From NCBI RefSeq assembly GCF_018691265.1, contig NW_024881272.1:28152823-28216822 (forward strand): DNA of 64,000 nt, read 5' to 3'. Every line of letters begins with the position of its first letter. The first letter of the stretch is position 1. Origin of the DNA: Tyto alba. Taxonomy: Eukaryota > Chordata > Aves > Strigiformes > Tytonidae. Made by a program: the position numbers and the translations under genes. Shown here one piece after another: positions 9,451-21,439 of the stretch. Below the pieces are notes generated by a model that saw nothing but the letters and a program-made list of their open reading frames with translations, searched no databases and was not told where the DNA came from.

Positions 9451-11473
9451 TTACCCCAAAAGGTTGAATTCGTGGGACATGGAACAATATTACCACAGGG
9501 GGAAAAAGGTGATCTTGAAGAAGTCTTGCAATTTATTTTTTTTTTTTCCATTATTTTCGTTTGGTTGAAGAACCGTTGTGCTTTTTCTTTCCAACTCTAG
9601 AAGTTTTAATTACTTCAGATAGGAGAAACTGGTTGCCAAGAAATACCCCCCTTTAAGACGAGGACTCCAGCTTTCTTTTGGGGTGGTTAGCGCTGCAGTA
9701 GACTTCTTTCGCCTAAGATAGCGATTAGAATTTATCATTCATTTTCAGATTAACATTACAGTGGGTCTATGTTTCAGTATATTTTTCTCATGTAATTCCA
9801 AGTCTGGGTAATAGTTTATTTTAAGAGCAGAGCCTCTTTCTTCATTATTAACATTTTCCCCTTGTAAATTAATTTATTTCCTCTTCAGTTGGGAGGAGGA
9901 ACGTTTTAGTGCAGTGTGTAAGAAAAGATGTGTACTATTATGTTGTACAGAGTATATAAAATCTTCAGCCTTATTCTGTGCTTAAAAATCATATGAACCT
10001 TACTTACTTTATTAATAATTATTAGTCCTGTTTCCTGGTGGCATATACATAACCTGAAACCATTTTTCTATTTGAGATAAGTGGATTTGCTCTAATTAAA
10101 TTTAACTGTGATTATGGTAACTGAAAGATTTTTTAAAATCCACATTAGACTTTGAGGGCAACCAATTCCACTTTCTCTTGGAAGATAAATTCGTTGCTAT
10201 AAAATTATCATAAGCAAATAATTCTATTTAAAAAAATCTTATTTTTTACAATGTTTTTACATTAATGGTAATAACCATTTCTTGGAAGAAAGTATCCACA
10301 AGAATCTGGAATTTTAAATCAGAGATCAAACTTAAGTTAATATTTCGGTAACAACACTTTATTCTTTAACAGCTTTTTTGACAGTGTAATTTCTGTTGTG
10401 CTTCTTTCATACTACTCTGCTTTGGCTGCTCTTCATTTATAAGCTTGATTCTTATCCTGCTGTGACCAGCCCCTTTTCACCAACCCAGTAGTGCATAACT
10501 GCTGTAAAGTTAGTTTAATTGGTCTCCTAAGGATTCAGTCTGTTTATGGGAGATTATTTTACTACAGGCTGGTATAAAGGCAACATGGTGACTCTTAATA
10601 CTATTGCCTCTTTCAGCAGAGAGAGCACGAGTTGCCTGTAGTACAGTTGGTTGTGCCGTGCCATTTCTTAAGAACTGTAGTAGCTGAGTACATCTTACAG
10701 TGTTTTTTTAAATTTGAACTCAGTGAATCTTAAAGGAGGAACCAAGCAGCCACTAGATTATGGAATCCAGTGGTGATAATCTAACTTTTTCTTTGTTTAG
10801 TTATTTCTGCTATTAGCAGTGTTTTTCTTTCAATGAAAAGCAAGAGTAATTAGATCACCACTTTGCTTCATTTTGAAAAACTATGGTAATTTCACAAAGG
10901 AAATTGGTTTGATTCCAGAAGTAGACTATGATGGCAGCCGGATAAATGCTAATAAAACTAGGAAGGTGTTTGTAAATCAAAGTTATGAATTCTCAACAGG
11001 TTAGCTGGTTAGAATATGTATTTTGTTGAACCTAGCAGGTTTTGATTGATAAGAAGTACTGCACATGTGTAGTGACTGCATGATGACAAGGCGTCAAATA
11101 CAATATTAAGCGTTATCTGAAGGAAAGAATACACTTGAAAACATCTAAAATGCAGGGAATGATGAAAGAATGCTATAGCTGCTAAAATATAATCGTCAAA
11201 GGAGTAAACTGCACATTTGCCTTGGAATTGCTCATAAATTGAAAGGAATGTTTTGTATCTACTAAGACTTCCCAGTTGACAGGACCTGAATGCTTTCAAT
11301 AAATGTGCATAATACCACTTTTCATATGACTAAGGAAGATTGGTAAACTAAAAGTAAAAATGGATTGAAGAGACTTTACAAGGAATTGCAATCTTGAAAG
11401 CCTCAGTTTTGGGGTGGGTTTTTTTGCTACATTAGAGGATACTGTAAGTCACACAATGTCTTATTCACCTTTG

Positions 11474-12518
11474 TCTAAACCCTGAAAAAATAGAAGTATT
11501 TTTCAGCAACAGAGTGTTCTCTGCAATTCACAAGCTATACTTCCTTTCCAAAAAACCCCTAGATTTTAACAATTAGATCCACAAAATAATTTAAGTTCCT
11601 CTGTAGATGTGAGTTCATATTTGTCATTCAAAAAAGAATCCCTTCTCAATTGTCACCACATTTTGGAAATGCTTGCTTTTCTTTACACAATGAAAGCCCT
11701 AATTAATCAGAATCAGGGCGTATAAATCAGGCAAATAGACCTAGATGAAATGAAAAATGTTTCTAACGTACACACTAGAATAGTTTAAAAACTCCTAAAA
11801 TGGCTGAAACAGAACAGGGGGTTTCAGATGACAACAAATTAGGTGTATTTTAGTAAATTTAGAAAAGGTAAAATAACGAATAGGATGCCCTAGTTACAAG
11901 GTATAAAATACCTGTAACTGATAGTAATTCATGCTAATGGGGACTGTGACAGTAGGTTAAATAAAGCATAGAGGCAAATAAAATGATAGAAAACACATTT
12001 TGAGGTGAATCAAGTTATAATCACTATTTTGCTAAAAAAAAAAAAAAATCACCAGACTAGCATTTATCTTTAAGAAGAAAACTGCATAAGGAGGATAATA
12101 AAGAGAAATTAATTCACAGGTAAAAGAGTAAGATTGTAATCAAAACTATTTGGAGACACCGCCTTCGATCCTCAGACTACACGTGTCTTACCTTAAAAGA
12201 CTCCAGAAGGCCCATCAGAAGTAGTTGAGCCACGTGAGCCAGCACATTAAGGGATGCAATTGAAAGACACACTCAAATGAGGAGAACAGAAGAGAACACT
12301 ACTGTGGAAAGTTAACTTTTGGAAGACCCAGAAACAGAACTAAACAACTGACAGACCTTGAGGAACAATTACCAAAGATGTAAAATATCGTTAAAAATGT
12401 CAGAAACAGCCCACCCCAGAAAGATAATTGGACAGGTTTTTTTAGAATGTTAGTATAGCCTGCAAATTGCAGAGAACATTCCATTGCTGAAAAATACTTT
12501 TATTTTTTCAGGGTCTAA
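11474..12518. mobile_element. inverted-repeat pair, possible decayed foldback or terminal-inverted-repeat element
   Basis: The arm at about 11474-11578 matches the reverse complement of the arm at about 12422-12518. Over a 65-base core, 57 positions are identical, and all eight differences are transitions. Each arm also contains an inner palindrome CTGAAAAA...TTTTTCAG. The inside holds no transposase-like frame. It could be an old non-autonomous DNA transposon or two copies of one repeat in opposite orientation. No target-site duplication was recognised. Confidence 0.45.
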
Positions 12519-12639
12519 AAGGAGTGTTTAATGAACGTAGGGCAGTCGCAGGAAAACTAAGCTAGTCATTTGCAGTGATGTTCACTACAGTGGAAACATC
12601 TTTTTTTGAGAAAAAAAGGGAGTGTTACTCAGAGGTTGA

Positions 12640-12930
12640 TAGCTGGAAGCAGTATGCAACAGTTTTCACAGTGAGAAAGGATACCAGCAATGTCCCCAAG
12701 GATCTGTGTGCGAACCTGTGTTATTCAAGGTACTCATACCTTATCTGGAAAAAGGTTATCAGTAGTGAGGTGATGATACTAGTGAAGGATACAAATTCAT
12801 TCAAGGTGAGTGGATCAAAAGTGAATAGCAATGAACTGTGGAAGACTGTCACAACACAGTTGGAAAAAACAGTAAATGAAATTCATTGGTAGTAAGTACA
12901 AAATAATGATCATGTTAACCAGTAGTTTTG
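12640..12930 (+). mobile_element. decayed CR1-type LINE fragment (reverse transcriptase region)
   Basis: The plus-strand frame over this stretch includes LCYSRYSYLIWKKV, SSEVMILVKDTNSFKVSG and TVNEIHW. These line up with the reverse-transcriptase segment of vertebrate CR1 elements, in the order VPQGS..., LEKGV, the aspartate-rich catalytic region, and the MKFN segment. The catalytic pair is not intact (KD where the family has DD), and the copy is short on both sides, so it is a fossil. CR1 is the dominant LINE of birds and other sauropsids. The identification is by remembered family sequence. Confidence 0.6.
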
Positions 12931-14279
12931 TGAGCACAAATGCTTACTTCTATAACCAGTGACATTTTAATTGAATTATATTAAAGCTGTGGTGTGACTT
13001 CAGTCTTTGTTACACATAAAAGAATCCACGGAGAAAAGCCCAGACTAAGGAGCGCGTTCTCTGGTATCTAATGAGACATTAAATCCTCTTGAAACTTATT
13101 CCCTGCAGGTAGGGTACTCCGGCTGCTCCCTCGGGTCTGCAGTGACTAGTAAGGGTTAGCTCGAGAGTGAGCCTTGCCCCCACCGCACACACTCAACGTA
13201 CCTCCTGTCTGGCTTCCCATTTCTCAAATTCTAATTTTCAGAAAACTTACGGAAACTTCAGCGAGCAAAACCTTTGTACCATTTGTTTAATTTGCTTGAA
13301 ATTAAAAGATGAATGTAAAATGTAAAGGTAATAACAAGGCGTTCAAAAAAATATTCTGAGCACCATGATCACTATAATCCCACATAAATCAGCACTGCTG
13401 TCAGAGGGAGCAGCCCTGCCTTCCCCTCCCTCTCATCTTCAATTACTCACCTCCTGCATGCTGCACCTTCTGCTTTTTGTCGGTGCTGGTGAACATACAG
13501 CCACACTGCGAGCTGGATCCATCTGAAAACTACTCCAGGAAAAAAATGGTTTCTAACTAGACTAGTTTGCCTGGTGCCAATGCAAGATGGTGGCAGAGGT
13601 GGCTCTTCTGGCAGCAGTGCAGATCTATACCAGATTGAGTATAAAACTGCCTGGATCCTGGCACGTTTAGTGCTAAATTTGGTATTCTGCCATCGCTGTC
13701 ACCTGTGAGGAAATGGTTTCAGGCAGTGAACAACAACAAGTCACGCTCTGTACAATGTATAGTAATTCCTGCTTTCTTTCATGACCCGTTCAGAAAAAAA
13801 CTATAATTCAGGCTACTGCTGTTGCCTTCTCTGCTATACAAGTAGAAAAAGAAAATGTAACTAGGGTGCAGAATCAACATTCAGTCTCTCCTCCTAGGTC
13901 ATATGTCTGAAAAGACCAGTGACTGCAACGCACAGTCACTGGGAAGGGCTGGATAGCTCATCCCGGACAAGCCCCCCATCCCCTAGCCTGGAGCCTTGAC
14001 ACTCCTGCTTGCACATTTCTCTCTCAAGGAGCTTCAAGAATTCTGTATTTTGGCAGTCAAACAGCTTTGACAGCAGAGAGTACACACATTAAAAGTAGCC
14101 TGTAGCATGGTGGTGTTGAAATAGTCTTCTGAAATGTCTGACATAGGGTCTTGTTTCTCCTCAGGCCTGTATGACTCACAATACGGGTGCAAAGTAATAT
14201 TGAGTGAAAACTGCAGGGGAGTCTCAGGAGAAAGCCACCATCACGGTTTCGAAATAAAAACAGATCCAGGAGAAATAAA

Positions 14280-14460
14280 GGACGTGGTGCTTACCTGGGT
14301 GTACGGTCTCGGCGCTGGGAACCCCCCGTGGGAGGGCCCTGGGCCAGCAGGCAGTCGGAAGCCCGAGCTCCAGCGAGGAACGGCGTACACAAGACATCTC
14401 CAGCTTCAGCGTTTCCTACTGGCCGCTCCAAGCAGTTTCTAGTTCTGCCCGGCAGTGGCT
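14280..14460 (-). other. GC-richer patch with a minus-strand splice-donor match
   Basis: A local rise in GC and CpG within AT-rich intergenic DNA. On the minus strand, ACCCAG|GTAAGCACC at 14293-14300 matches a 5' splice site, with the exon side in the GC-rich part. A short first exon of an unannotated transcript is conceivable; a chance match is at least as likely. Confidence 0.15.
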
Positions 14461-16081
14461 CTTCACATGTGGGTTTTCTGCTTTGCTTTGTTTGGACACC
14501 TACCTATGTATTTTTTGCTTGTTGTGGACCACATTTTAAGGCACGTAAATCTTCCTGTGCTTTCCTTAGGGGATCTGGACAAGAGGCTTGGAAAATGAAG
14601 TGCCTCAGTCCTCCTGTGAATCTGGGTCACGGTGATTTTGGTTTTCCCCACATATGGAAGAGTGAAATCATAACTTTTTAGTAGAAATATTACTGTAATT
14701 GAAGATTTATTTTAAGTTTCTAATGTTACCATGTAGGTACAGTTTACGAAAGCCAAAGTCCTTTTCTGCTACATTGAAAAGACTAAACAAAACCCTCAAC
14801 ATTGCTCCATTAGAAACACCCTCAGCACTCTCACTAAATTTAAGAGTGCATATGCAGAGAATGCAGAGCAAGCACTTGTGCTCTGCATATTCTCTAATAA
14901 TGATTTCAAACACCCATGTCAAGAGGCAGGAAGTTTCTTCAAGAGCTGGAGCACGCCCCACCTTCACCGTAATGCTCTGAAGGCCAATAATGAAAGCCGA
15001 CACATCCTACAGGATTCCGTTCATTAACAATAATTCCTTAAGACTTAAAACTAATGCATTAATCATGTTAATGCTAAGCCATTAACATGAAGAACCTGAA
15101 GATAAAAAGGTAGAATCAGGGACATGCTCTGTAGCAACAGTGTTACAGTTTGAGGGTAATACTGAATTACAAAATTAGTCTGTAGACTGACTAGAGGATT
15201 AACCGTGCCAGCAGAGCCTAGGAAGTGAATACCATGGTTTAGGAGAGCAGAAAATGATGGCACAGAATATTAATGTTTCTACACAGGGATTGAGGGCTTG
15301 CACTGAGCATGTAATTTGGAAAGGTGACTGTAGGTGGTTGCTTCTTGAAATCAGGCCCAAAATATTTAAGGACCAAAATCATAAATGTTTTATTTAAAAA
15401 GAGTGATACACTTGTTTACTTTGTGGCAGAGCAATCCCTGTATATTGATCTTGATATCTTTATATCAGAGGGCAGTAATGCCACCACTTTGAACACTTCC
15501 AGTTAATTATCACTAGAACATTTTGATAATGACAGTGTATTTAGCAGTATGAACAAAATGAGAGAAAAAATAATAAAAGAGTTTAGAAAAAAAAAGGCCA
15601 AACAAACCCTGGGAGCACTGACTTCAACAAGTTCAACAAATATTCAAGCCACATTTAATAACTTTATGAAACTAGTATCAAAGTAAAGAATATATAGTCA
15701 AAATACAGAAATAAAGTTGAGTGAGAGAAAACAGCCTGATGAGATCAAATAAAAGTTAAACAGAACAGATTAATATAAATGAGTTAGCTGAAAGGTCGTT
15801 TTGCTTTGTGTAGCACTATTTCAGCAATTTCTTTCCTCAACAGCCAGCTTAGAAGGAAGAGCTAATCTGAAAAAAAAGATATGCATCACTTTAAAATCCT
15901 GCTGTATGCGTTACTGTGATTGTTTGTAGAAACAGCATCACCCCAATTTGCAACCTGTGTTAATTTCTTAACAAACATAGTGGATCTTTTTTTTTTTATA
16001 AGAAAACAAAAGTTCAGAATGAAGTGTCTGCATTCAGCTTTCCATTACACATACATTTATCTTTCTGTTGGCTATGAATTC

Positions 16082-16087
16082 TTTATT
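16082..16087 (-). promoter_or_regulatory. candidate FAF1 polyadenylation signal (AATAAA)
   Basis: This is the first canonical AATAAA on the gene strand beyond the stop codon. About 25-40 bases further downstream, gene-strand sequence around 16040-16058 is TG-rich (TGTATGTGTAATGG), as expected of a downstream cleavage element. Use is inferred, not shown. Confidence 0.35.
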
Positions 16088-16705
16088 TGTGAACTGCAAA
16101 TGATCAGAATTTGCTTACACTTCCAAACCTTTTGTTTGTCATAGATACGTCACTGTAGAAGTGTCTGATGTAGCACTCACTAATTACAGAATTACAAAAG
16201 GTAGAATAAGGCTTTCCCCACTCAGAAATTTGCATTTTTGGTAAATGTAACAATATATCAGCTTCACTAAAACCCTAATAATAGGCATACATTTAATTTT
16301 ATATCACCATCCTTCCAAAGAAAAAAAAAAAGACTAAAAGATGTGTGCAATTGTTTTTTGCTTATTATAAAATTTTAAAATCAGAACTCATTTTGCTATG
16401 ATAAACACTATGAATTACATATAAACATGTGGAAAATGATGGGCCAGGCTTTAAAAAAAAAAAAGTTTGATGAGCAGATGATGATTCTGTAGTGCTATTG
16501 TACACTATCCTGTAAAGCCCAGAGATTTTAAAAAAAGCAAAAAAACAACCAAACCAGTTTTGATGCAGGTTTGGCATCACGTGTACATTATGGTTTTAGA
16601 CTCAGTATGCTCATTCTACGGTTGAGAAATTTAAAGTACCAGGTTTTTCCACATCAGATAGCAGATAGCTGGTGCATACATTTCAGACAAGAGAACTAGG
16701 ATTTC

Positions 16706-16711
16706 TTTAAT
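16706..16711 (-). promoter_or_regulatory. candidate FAF1 alternative polyadenylation signal (ATTAAA)
   Basis: ATTAAA, the commonest variant signal, lies on the gene strand about 1.07 kb past the stop. Moderately T/G-rich sequence (TTGTCTGAAATGTATG) follows. It would give a shorter 3' UTR that still includes both palindromes at 16956-17015. Confidence 0.25.
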
Positions 16712-16955
16712 GTGAGACGGGATCAGTAATCTATTGTTAAAATGTCCAAAGTGTGCAATAATAAGGCAGATTTCTTATTACACCACCTCTTAAGATACTC
16801 ATTGTTTGATGAAACAAACAAGGTGCTTTAAAACAGCAGAGTAACAGGATACAAACAAGTGCTAGAATGAAGGAAAACTGCTAAAATGGGAACTGCCCTT
16901 TCTTTCACAATGAGAAATAAAGAACTTTTGTATCTGGTATTTGAAAGGTTTTTAA

Positions 16956-16978
16956 CAGCTGATATTCAATATCAGCTG
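16956..16978. repeat. perfect 11-bp-arm palindrome with two CAGCTG E-boxes
   Basis: CAGCTGATATT, a single C, then AATATCAGCTG: a near-complete 23-bp palindrome in the probable FAF1 3' UTR. A second small palindrome, TACCAG GTTT CTGGTA, lies 21 bases further at 17000-17015. Either could form hairpins in RNA. Confidence 0.8.
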
Positions 16979-17780
16979 ATTCCTGAAGTGTTGGCAAGAT
17001 ACCAGGTTTCTGGTACTGGCCATTTCTAATGTTATTTAAATATTCACATCATGCAATAAAAGCAGTTTCACACACTGCAATGTAATGGAAAATACTTCCT
17101 AAACTGAATCAGAACTGAGACCCAAAGCAGAACCAGTAAATAAATATCTCGCATATATGTCAAACTATATTCTTCAAACAAAACCTTACATCTTATCAAA
17201 GAAGTCAGAAAGTACTAACAAAAATTATATGCTTTCTACTATAATACTGTTAATTTTCCATGGCTGAGAATGTCCCGTTAATTTTTTCTGCCTTTTTAAA
17301 TTAGTTGACAAAGTAGAAATTCAAACACAGAAATAAAATGCATATATATGAGAGCACTGGCTCAGCGAGATATCAAATATACAGCATTCTAGTGTCAAAA
17401 GTACAGGCAGAAATGTCCAAGATTTCTTGGTGAAAAAGGGGCATTTGAGGAGTAAAAATTCTACTTAACAATCACTCACATTTTAACAGTGCATTAATTA
17501 TAACAAAAGCTGGATGATAAGTGAGCAACAGAGTCATAATGTTCGGTGTTCATAGCAGAATTTTATCCTCTGCTCATTTAAATGAGGTTGGAAACATATA
17601 CTCATGTATGTGAAACTAAGTAGCTATGTTTTTTCAATTTTTCAGGATTCTTGCAAGAGGCAAAGTTGTGACACTGAATTGAGTTGGATGATAGTACAAG
17701 GTGGTGTTGATAGAAGTCTTCCTTTCGATGCTGTGCCTCTGGCTTGTCAAAGGATCGTTAGTCCTACAATCTTGTTTGAT

Positions 17781-17864
17781 CTATTCTTTTGCCTCTAGGA
17801 AAAGGGTTTCTTGAGGATACAGTTTTACCTCCAGTAATGACTTATTTGGATCCAGCTGGGTCAC
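17781..17864 (-). CDS. FAF1: FAF1 terminal coding exon: end of UBX domain and stop
   Basis: This exon has 84 coding bases: 27 residues plus a TAG stop. It reads VTQLDPNKSLLEVKLY then PQETLFLEAKE, the remembered C-terminal end of FAF1 with one visible change (Y where human has F, before PQET). It is too short to appear as a standalone open frame and was found by searching for the back-translated C-terminus. On the gene strand the acceptor is TTTTTATCTTTACAG|GTGACC, with a good pyrimidine tract. The phase-0 join after ...FPRRD restores the UBX sequence exactly. These residues form the last beta strands of the UBX domain. The exon continues into the 3' UTR to the left. Confidence 0.96.
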   Translation of the reverse strand: MTQLDPNKSLLEVKLYPQETLFLEAKE

Positions 17865-18648
17865 CTGTAAAGATAAAAACAAGATAGGTCTAAGTAGACT
17901 TTTTTTGAATTGTTTATCTTCACATGGCAGCTTTTCACTGGGGAGATTTTCGAGTCCCTCTGTCAGTGATAACTGAAGTTCTGTGTATTAATTACCAGGA
18001 TGAAATATATATTAAGAAATATATATTGCATTTTTTGTGTTGTTAATATTTTCTAAGAACAACAAACAGAGTAAAAGTAAGCAGAATCCATGACATTAAT
18101 TTGAAGGAGGGCTGGATTCCTACCATAAACCAATATATCTGTTTTTGTCGAAGTTAAGATCTTTTAGAAGGATTACTAGAACACATGAATTAAGATGAAA
18201 AATAAAACTGTAGTCCCAGATAAGTATCCTAAAATTTCAATCAAACTGGTGGTGCAAGCAGCATAGCCAATCCAACATGATCCCTCCATTGAAAGGAGAA
18301 ACTTATTCTGCCTTCGTTTTTCTACTCCCTTTCTTGCTCCAAGTCACATGGTGAAGCATCTTTCACTCACTTTGATGCCTATCAGCCACCTCAACAAATA
18401 TAGGCTCGTAGAAAACTGTCCACTTTTATTTGTTTGGTTATTTTTCTGTTATGCTAGTGAGTTTAGCTGGTGACCACACAAGTCCAGCCAGCACCAAATC
18501 CAGTGCAAGGTAAATAGCAAAAGCACCAAGCAGTAAGCAGAAGGGAGGAAGCAGGGCCCTCCTCCTCTCTTTGGGAGTGAGATGCTAAATCAGCTCACCA
18601 TATGGTAAAACTGCATCTCAACCCAAATATGAACTGTATACTTATGCA

Positions 18649-18668
18649 TGTGTGTGTGTGTGTGTGTG
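18649..18668 (+). repeat. (TG)10 microsatellite
   Basis: Ten TG units flanked on each side by ATGCATG, in the FAF1 last intron. Confidence 0.9.
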
Positions 18669-21404
18669 TATATGCATGATAAGTATGATGTGTCTATATA
18701 TCATTTATGTAGACACTTAGATGTGTACATTTGTATTATAGGATTGTTGCCTGGAATCCTGACTCCTTGGATTTGTAGAGGTATTTAGGCAATCACTTGT
18801 GCAGGTGGGCATACATAAGAAATCCAGTGAGAGTTAAATGCCATGCAATTTGGAAAATAATGATACCAGCACTATCTGAACCATTATTGCCAAAATTCTT
18901 TGGTATTTGGATCTTAGCACCAAACCCTGCAAGCTGCTCAATATCCTGACAATCCCAGTACTGACTTTCACTTAAGGCACATAAGCAATTCTCCATTTAT
19001 AATCAGCAAGAAACTTTTGTGGTGAGGATTCTATTTAGAAGCTAGACTGCTGCCTACAGGATAAATCTCTTCAATGAAAATAAAATTTAATTGTAAATAT
19101 TATGTAATACAGTTATTTATATAGACAAAATAATGACGACAAGGGTCCTAGTGACCTTCAGACATTCAGGTTTACATGCCAACACTGTGACATTCTTCAG
19201 AAGACACAGCAAAGCTTCATACAGAAAGATGAACATTATTTCTTTTAATCTTACCGTTTTCTGAAATATTTAACTTTCATTTTAAAACTTATTTTCACTG
19301 GTTTTAGTTCTATTTTTAATCCCTATTTTAATTCTGTTTTAGTTTTGCTGTGTGAGCACACTAGTTATCAGAAGTTGCTTGTGAATAATGGATTATTAGT
19401 CTTACACTGTAGTTATAAATGCAAATACATACTGATAAACATTTCTTCCCAAGTGAAATTTGTTTTATATATGATCATATTGTGCCAATGCTTTCTAAAA
19501 TTATATTTTGAAAACACTGTCAAGCACACCACATACTGTGAATTAATAAGAAACGCTATTTTTTCTTAAAAGCATAACTTACTAGTCCTGCTACCAATCA
19601 GCAAAACCATTATTGCTTCTCTTTCACTCCCCCCCAGCTAAATCAGGCAATCATAAAATATATTTGTATTTCTATCATTTTATTGGATAATTACAGAAAA
19701 ATATTTATTTAAACAAACACTAAAAGCTTATCACTTCCTAAATCCATTGAAATCAATGTAATTTCACCCCTCTGACTGCAATAGAATTTAAAAAAACCCC
19801 AAACAGATGCATTATTTTGATTCCCAAAGCAGGAACATATTTTCTTAAACTTTATGTACCACGGTGAGCTACTGCTAAATGTCTGAAGAGAAAAATAATT
19901 TATAAAAACCAGACTCAATTTTAGATTCCTATTATCTACAGTCCAATTATGCATTCCTGCACAGATGCTGCTTAAATTATTGAAAGGTTATTATCTTAGA
20001 AAGCAAACCTGTTACGTAAAAACCAGCCAAAGCAGTGCATTTAAGTTTGTGATTACAGAAGTATGCTAATTAAGTATCTTGTTGCATTTTTAAATGTTTT
20101 GATATTCTGCTACAGTCCATTATTGCACATAGGCACAGAAAGCGAGATAAATAGGGGTCCCTGCAATTCACAGCGTATGAGGTATTGTGCACCTGAGAAG
20201 CAATTTTCCTTCTTTTTAGTTCAAGCCAGTATCTAATTAGACCTTTCTGTTTTCAAATCTTGAGACCTTTTTTTTTTTGCAAGAAAAGCTAGAAAAGAGA
20301 ACAAGTCTTTTTTACATTTGGAAAAAAAAATGATCTGAAAAGCAAGCCTAGGCAATGAACACAATCTTCCAGACTGTAGCCATATGGAAACCTATTATTC
20401 ACTTGAGTGTAATTCAAGATACATATCCTAGTCTAAACTCTAAGGTTTGCAAACTTCAAGTACCTTAAATAATAACAACACATGATGTCCCTTCCGCAAT
20501 GTCTTCATACTTAGAAGGTTAGCTAAAAGCATTGTGGAGTACCTGCAGCAAAAGGACTGTGCAGCTTTTCACCATCATTTCAGTGTGCTGCTTAATTCAC
20601 TGAGGGACAGCAGAGTTTGCAAATGTTTACACCATTACCCAATTAACTAACAATATGGCTCCTACATCTGTCAACAAACAAAGCTGTTGTTGCTTTGTTT
20701 TAGCTCCTTGGCATTTTCTGTTCATATGGGTCGCCATTGTACTTAATTATCACACCATAACCCTTCTGCAGCTTCTACTTTGTTATTTGTGGTTTGTAAA
20801 TATGTTGTTTACTACAAATGGAAGCCTTATTAGTGAACACAGCTCCTACCAAACAAAATGGTTTCTCTTGTAAATATATGAAATAGAAGACCTAAGATGC
20901 TTTGTAACTTACCGTATTTTAAAACGGAACTAGAAACTAAAGAATTAAATATAATAGAGATCAAAGGACCCTGGAAGAGCTGTAGCCTGCAAAGGTGTGT
21001 CCAATGTAGTGTTCTAATTAATTTTATTCACTTAAATTTACGTGGATTATTTCATAATGCAAAGTACCTTCATATTTACATCTGTGTACCTTGTTTCATT
21101 ACCATTAGGATAAATTCTGGAGTCCACTTCAGTGCTGACAATCCTTTGCTTTAATGTCATTGCTTCGTGCTCTTTTCAAAACAGCCCTGCACATTATGTA
21201 AGTTACCTTCTCCCAAACCCCTATAACCTTAATTATTTAAACATTTCTTCTATGTTGTTAGCAATTACACAGGAAATCATTTAAGCATGTGTTTATATAC
21301 TGAATCTGAATTGATCCTGTTGACCTCAATGAGATTACATAGGTATCAGTGTGGTGAAATCAAGACTTTCTTGATTAAGGTTGCAAAATTCACCAAGTTA
21401 AGCA

Positions 21405-21439
21405 TTTAGCATTTGCTAAAGACCTAAGCAAATGCTAAA
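21405..21439. repeat. perfect 13-bp inverted repeat, 9-base loop
   Basis: TTTAGCATTTGCT (21405-21417) is followed after nine bases by its exact reverse complement AGCAAATGCTAAA (21427-21439), in the FAF1 last intron. The arms resemble octamer (POU) half sites. Confidence 0.8.

Larger units (their letters stand above)
9231..16049. other. AT-rich intergenic DNA between the CpG block and the FAF1 3' end
   Basis: No coding exon was recognised. The identifiable contents are the TAATGG cluster (9389-9450), the inverted-repeat pair (11474-11578 and 12422-12518), a CR1 fragment (12640-12930), a GC-richer island-like patch (about 14280-14460) and simple A or T runs. The remainder appears to be unique AT-rich sequence without obvious structure. 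Confidence 0.75.
16050..17780 (-). other. FAF1: probable FAF1 3' untranslated region
   Basis: Minus-strand sequence downstream of the FAF1 stop, with no open frame of note. Its extent is inferred. No AATAAA appears on the gene strand in the first 1.6 kb, an ATTAAA lies at 16706-16711, and a canonical AATAAA followed by TG-rich sequence lies at 16082-16087. The stretch holds two adjacent palindromes (16956-16978 and 17000-17015) that could fold in the transcript. If the shorter form is used, the UTR is about 1.1 kb; otherwise it is about 1.7 kb. Confidence 0.45.

Noticed and set aside
12575..12892. 105-codon open frame as a possible gene
   Set aside because: Its second half aligns with CR1 reverse transcriptase and lacks the catalytic pair; it is part of a dead LINE.
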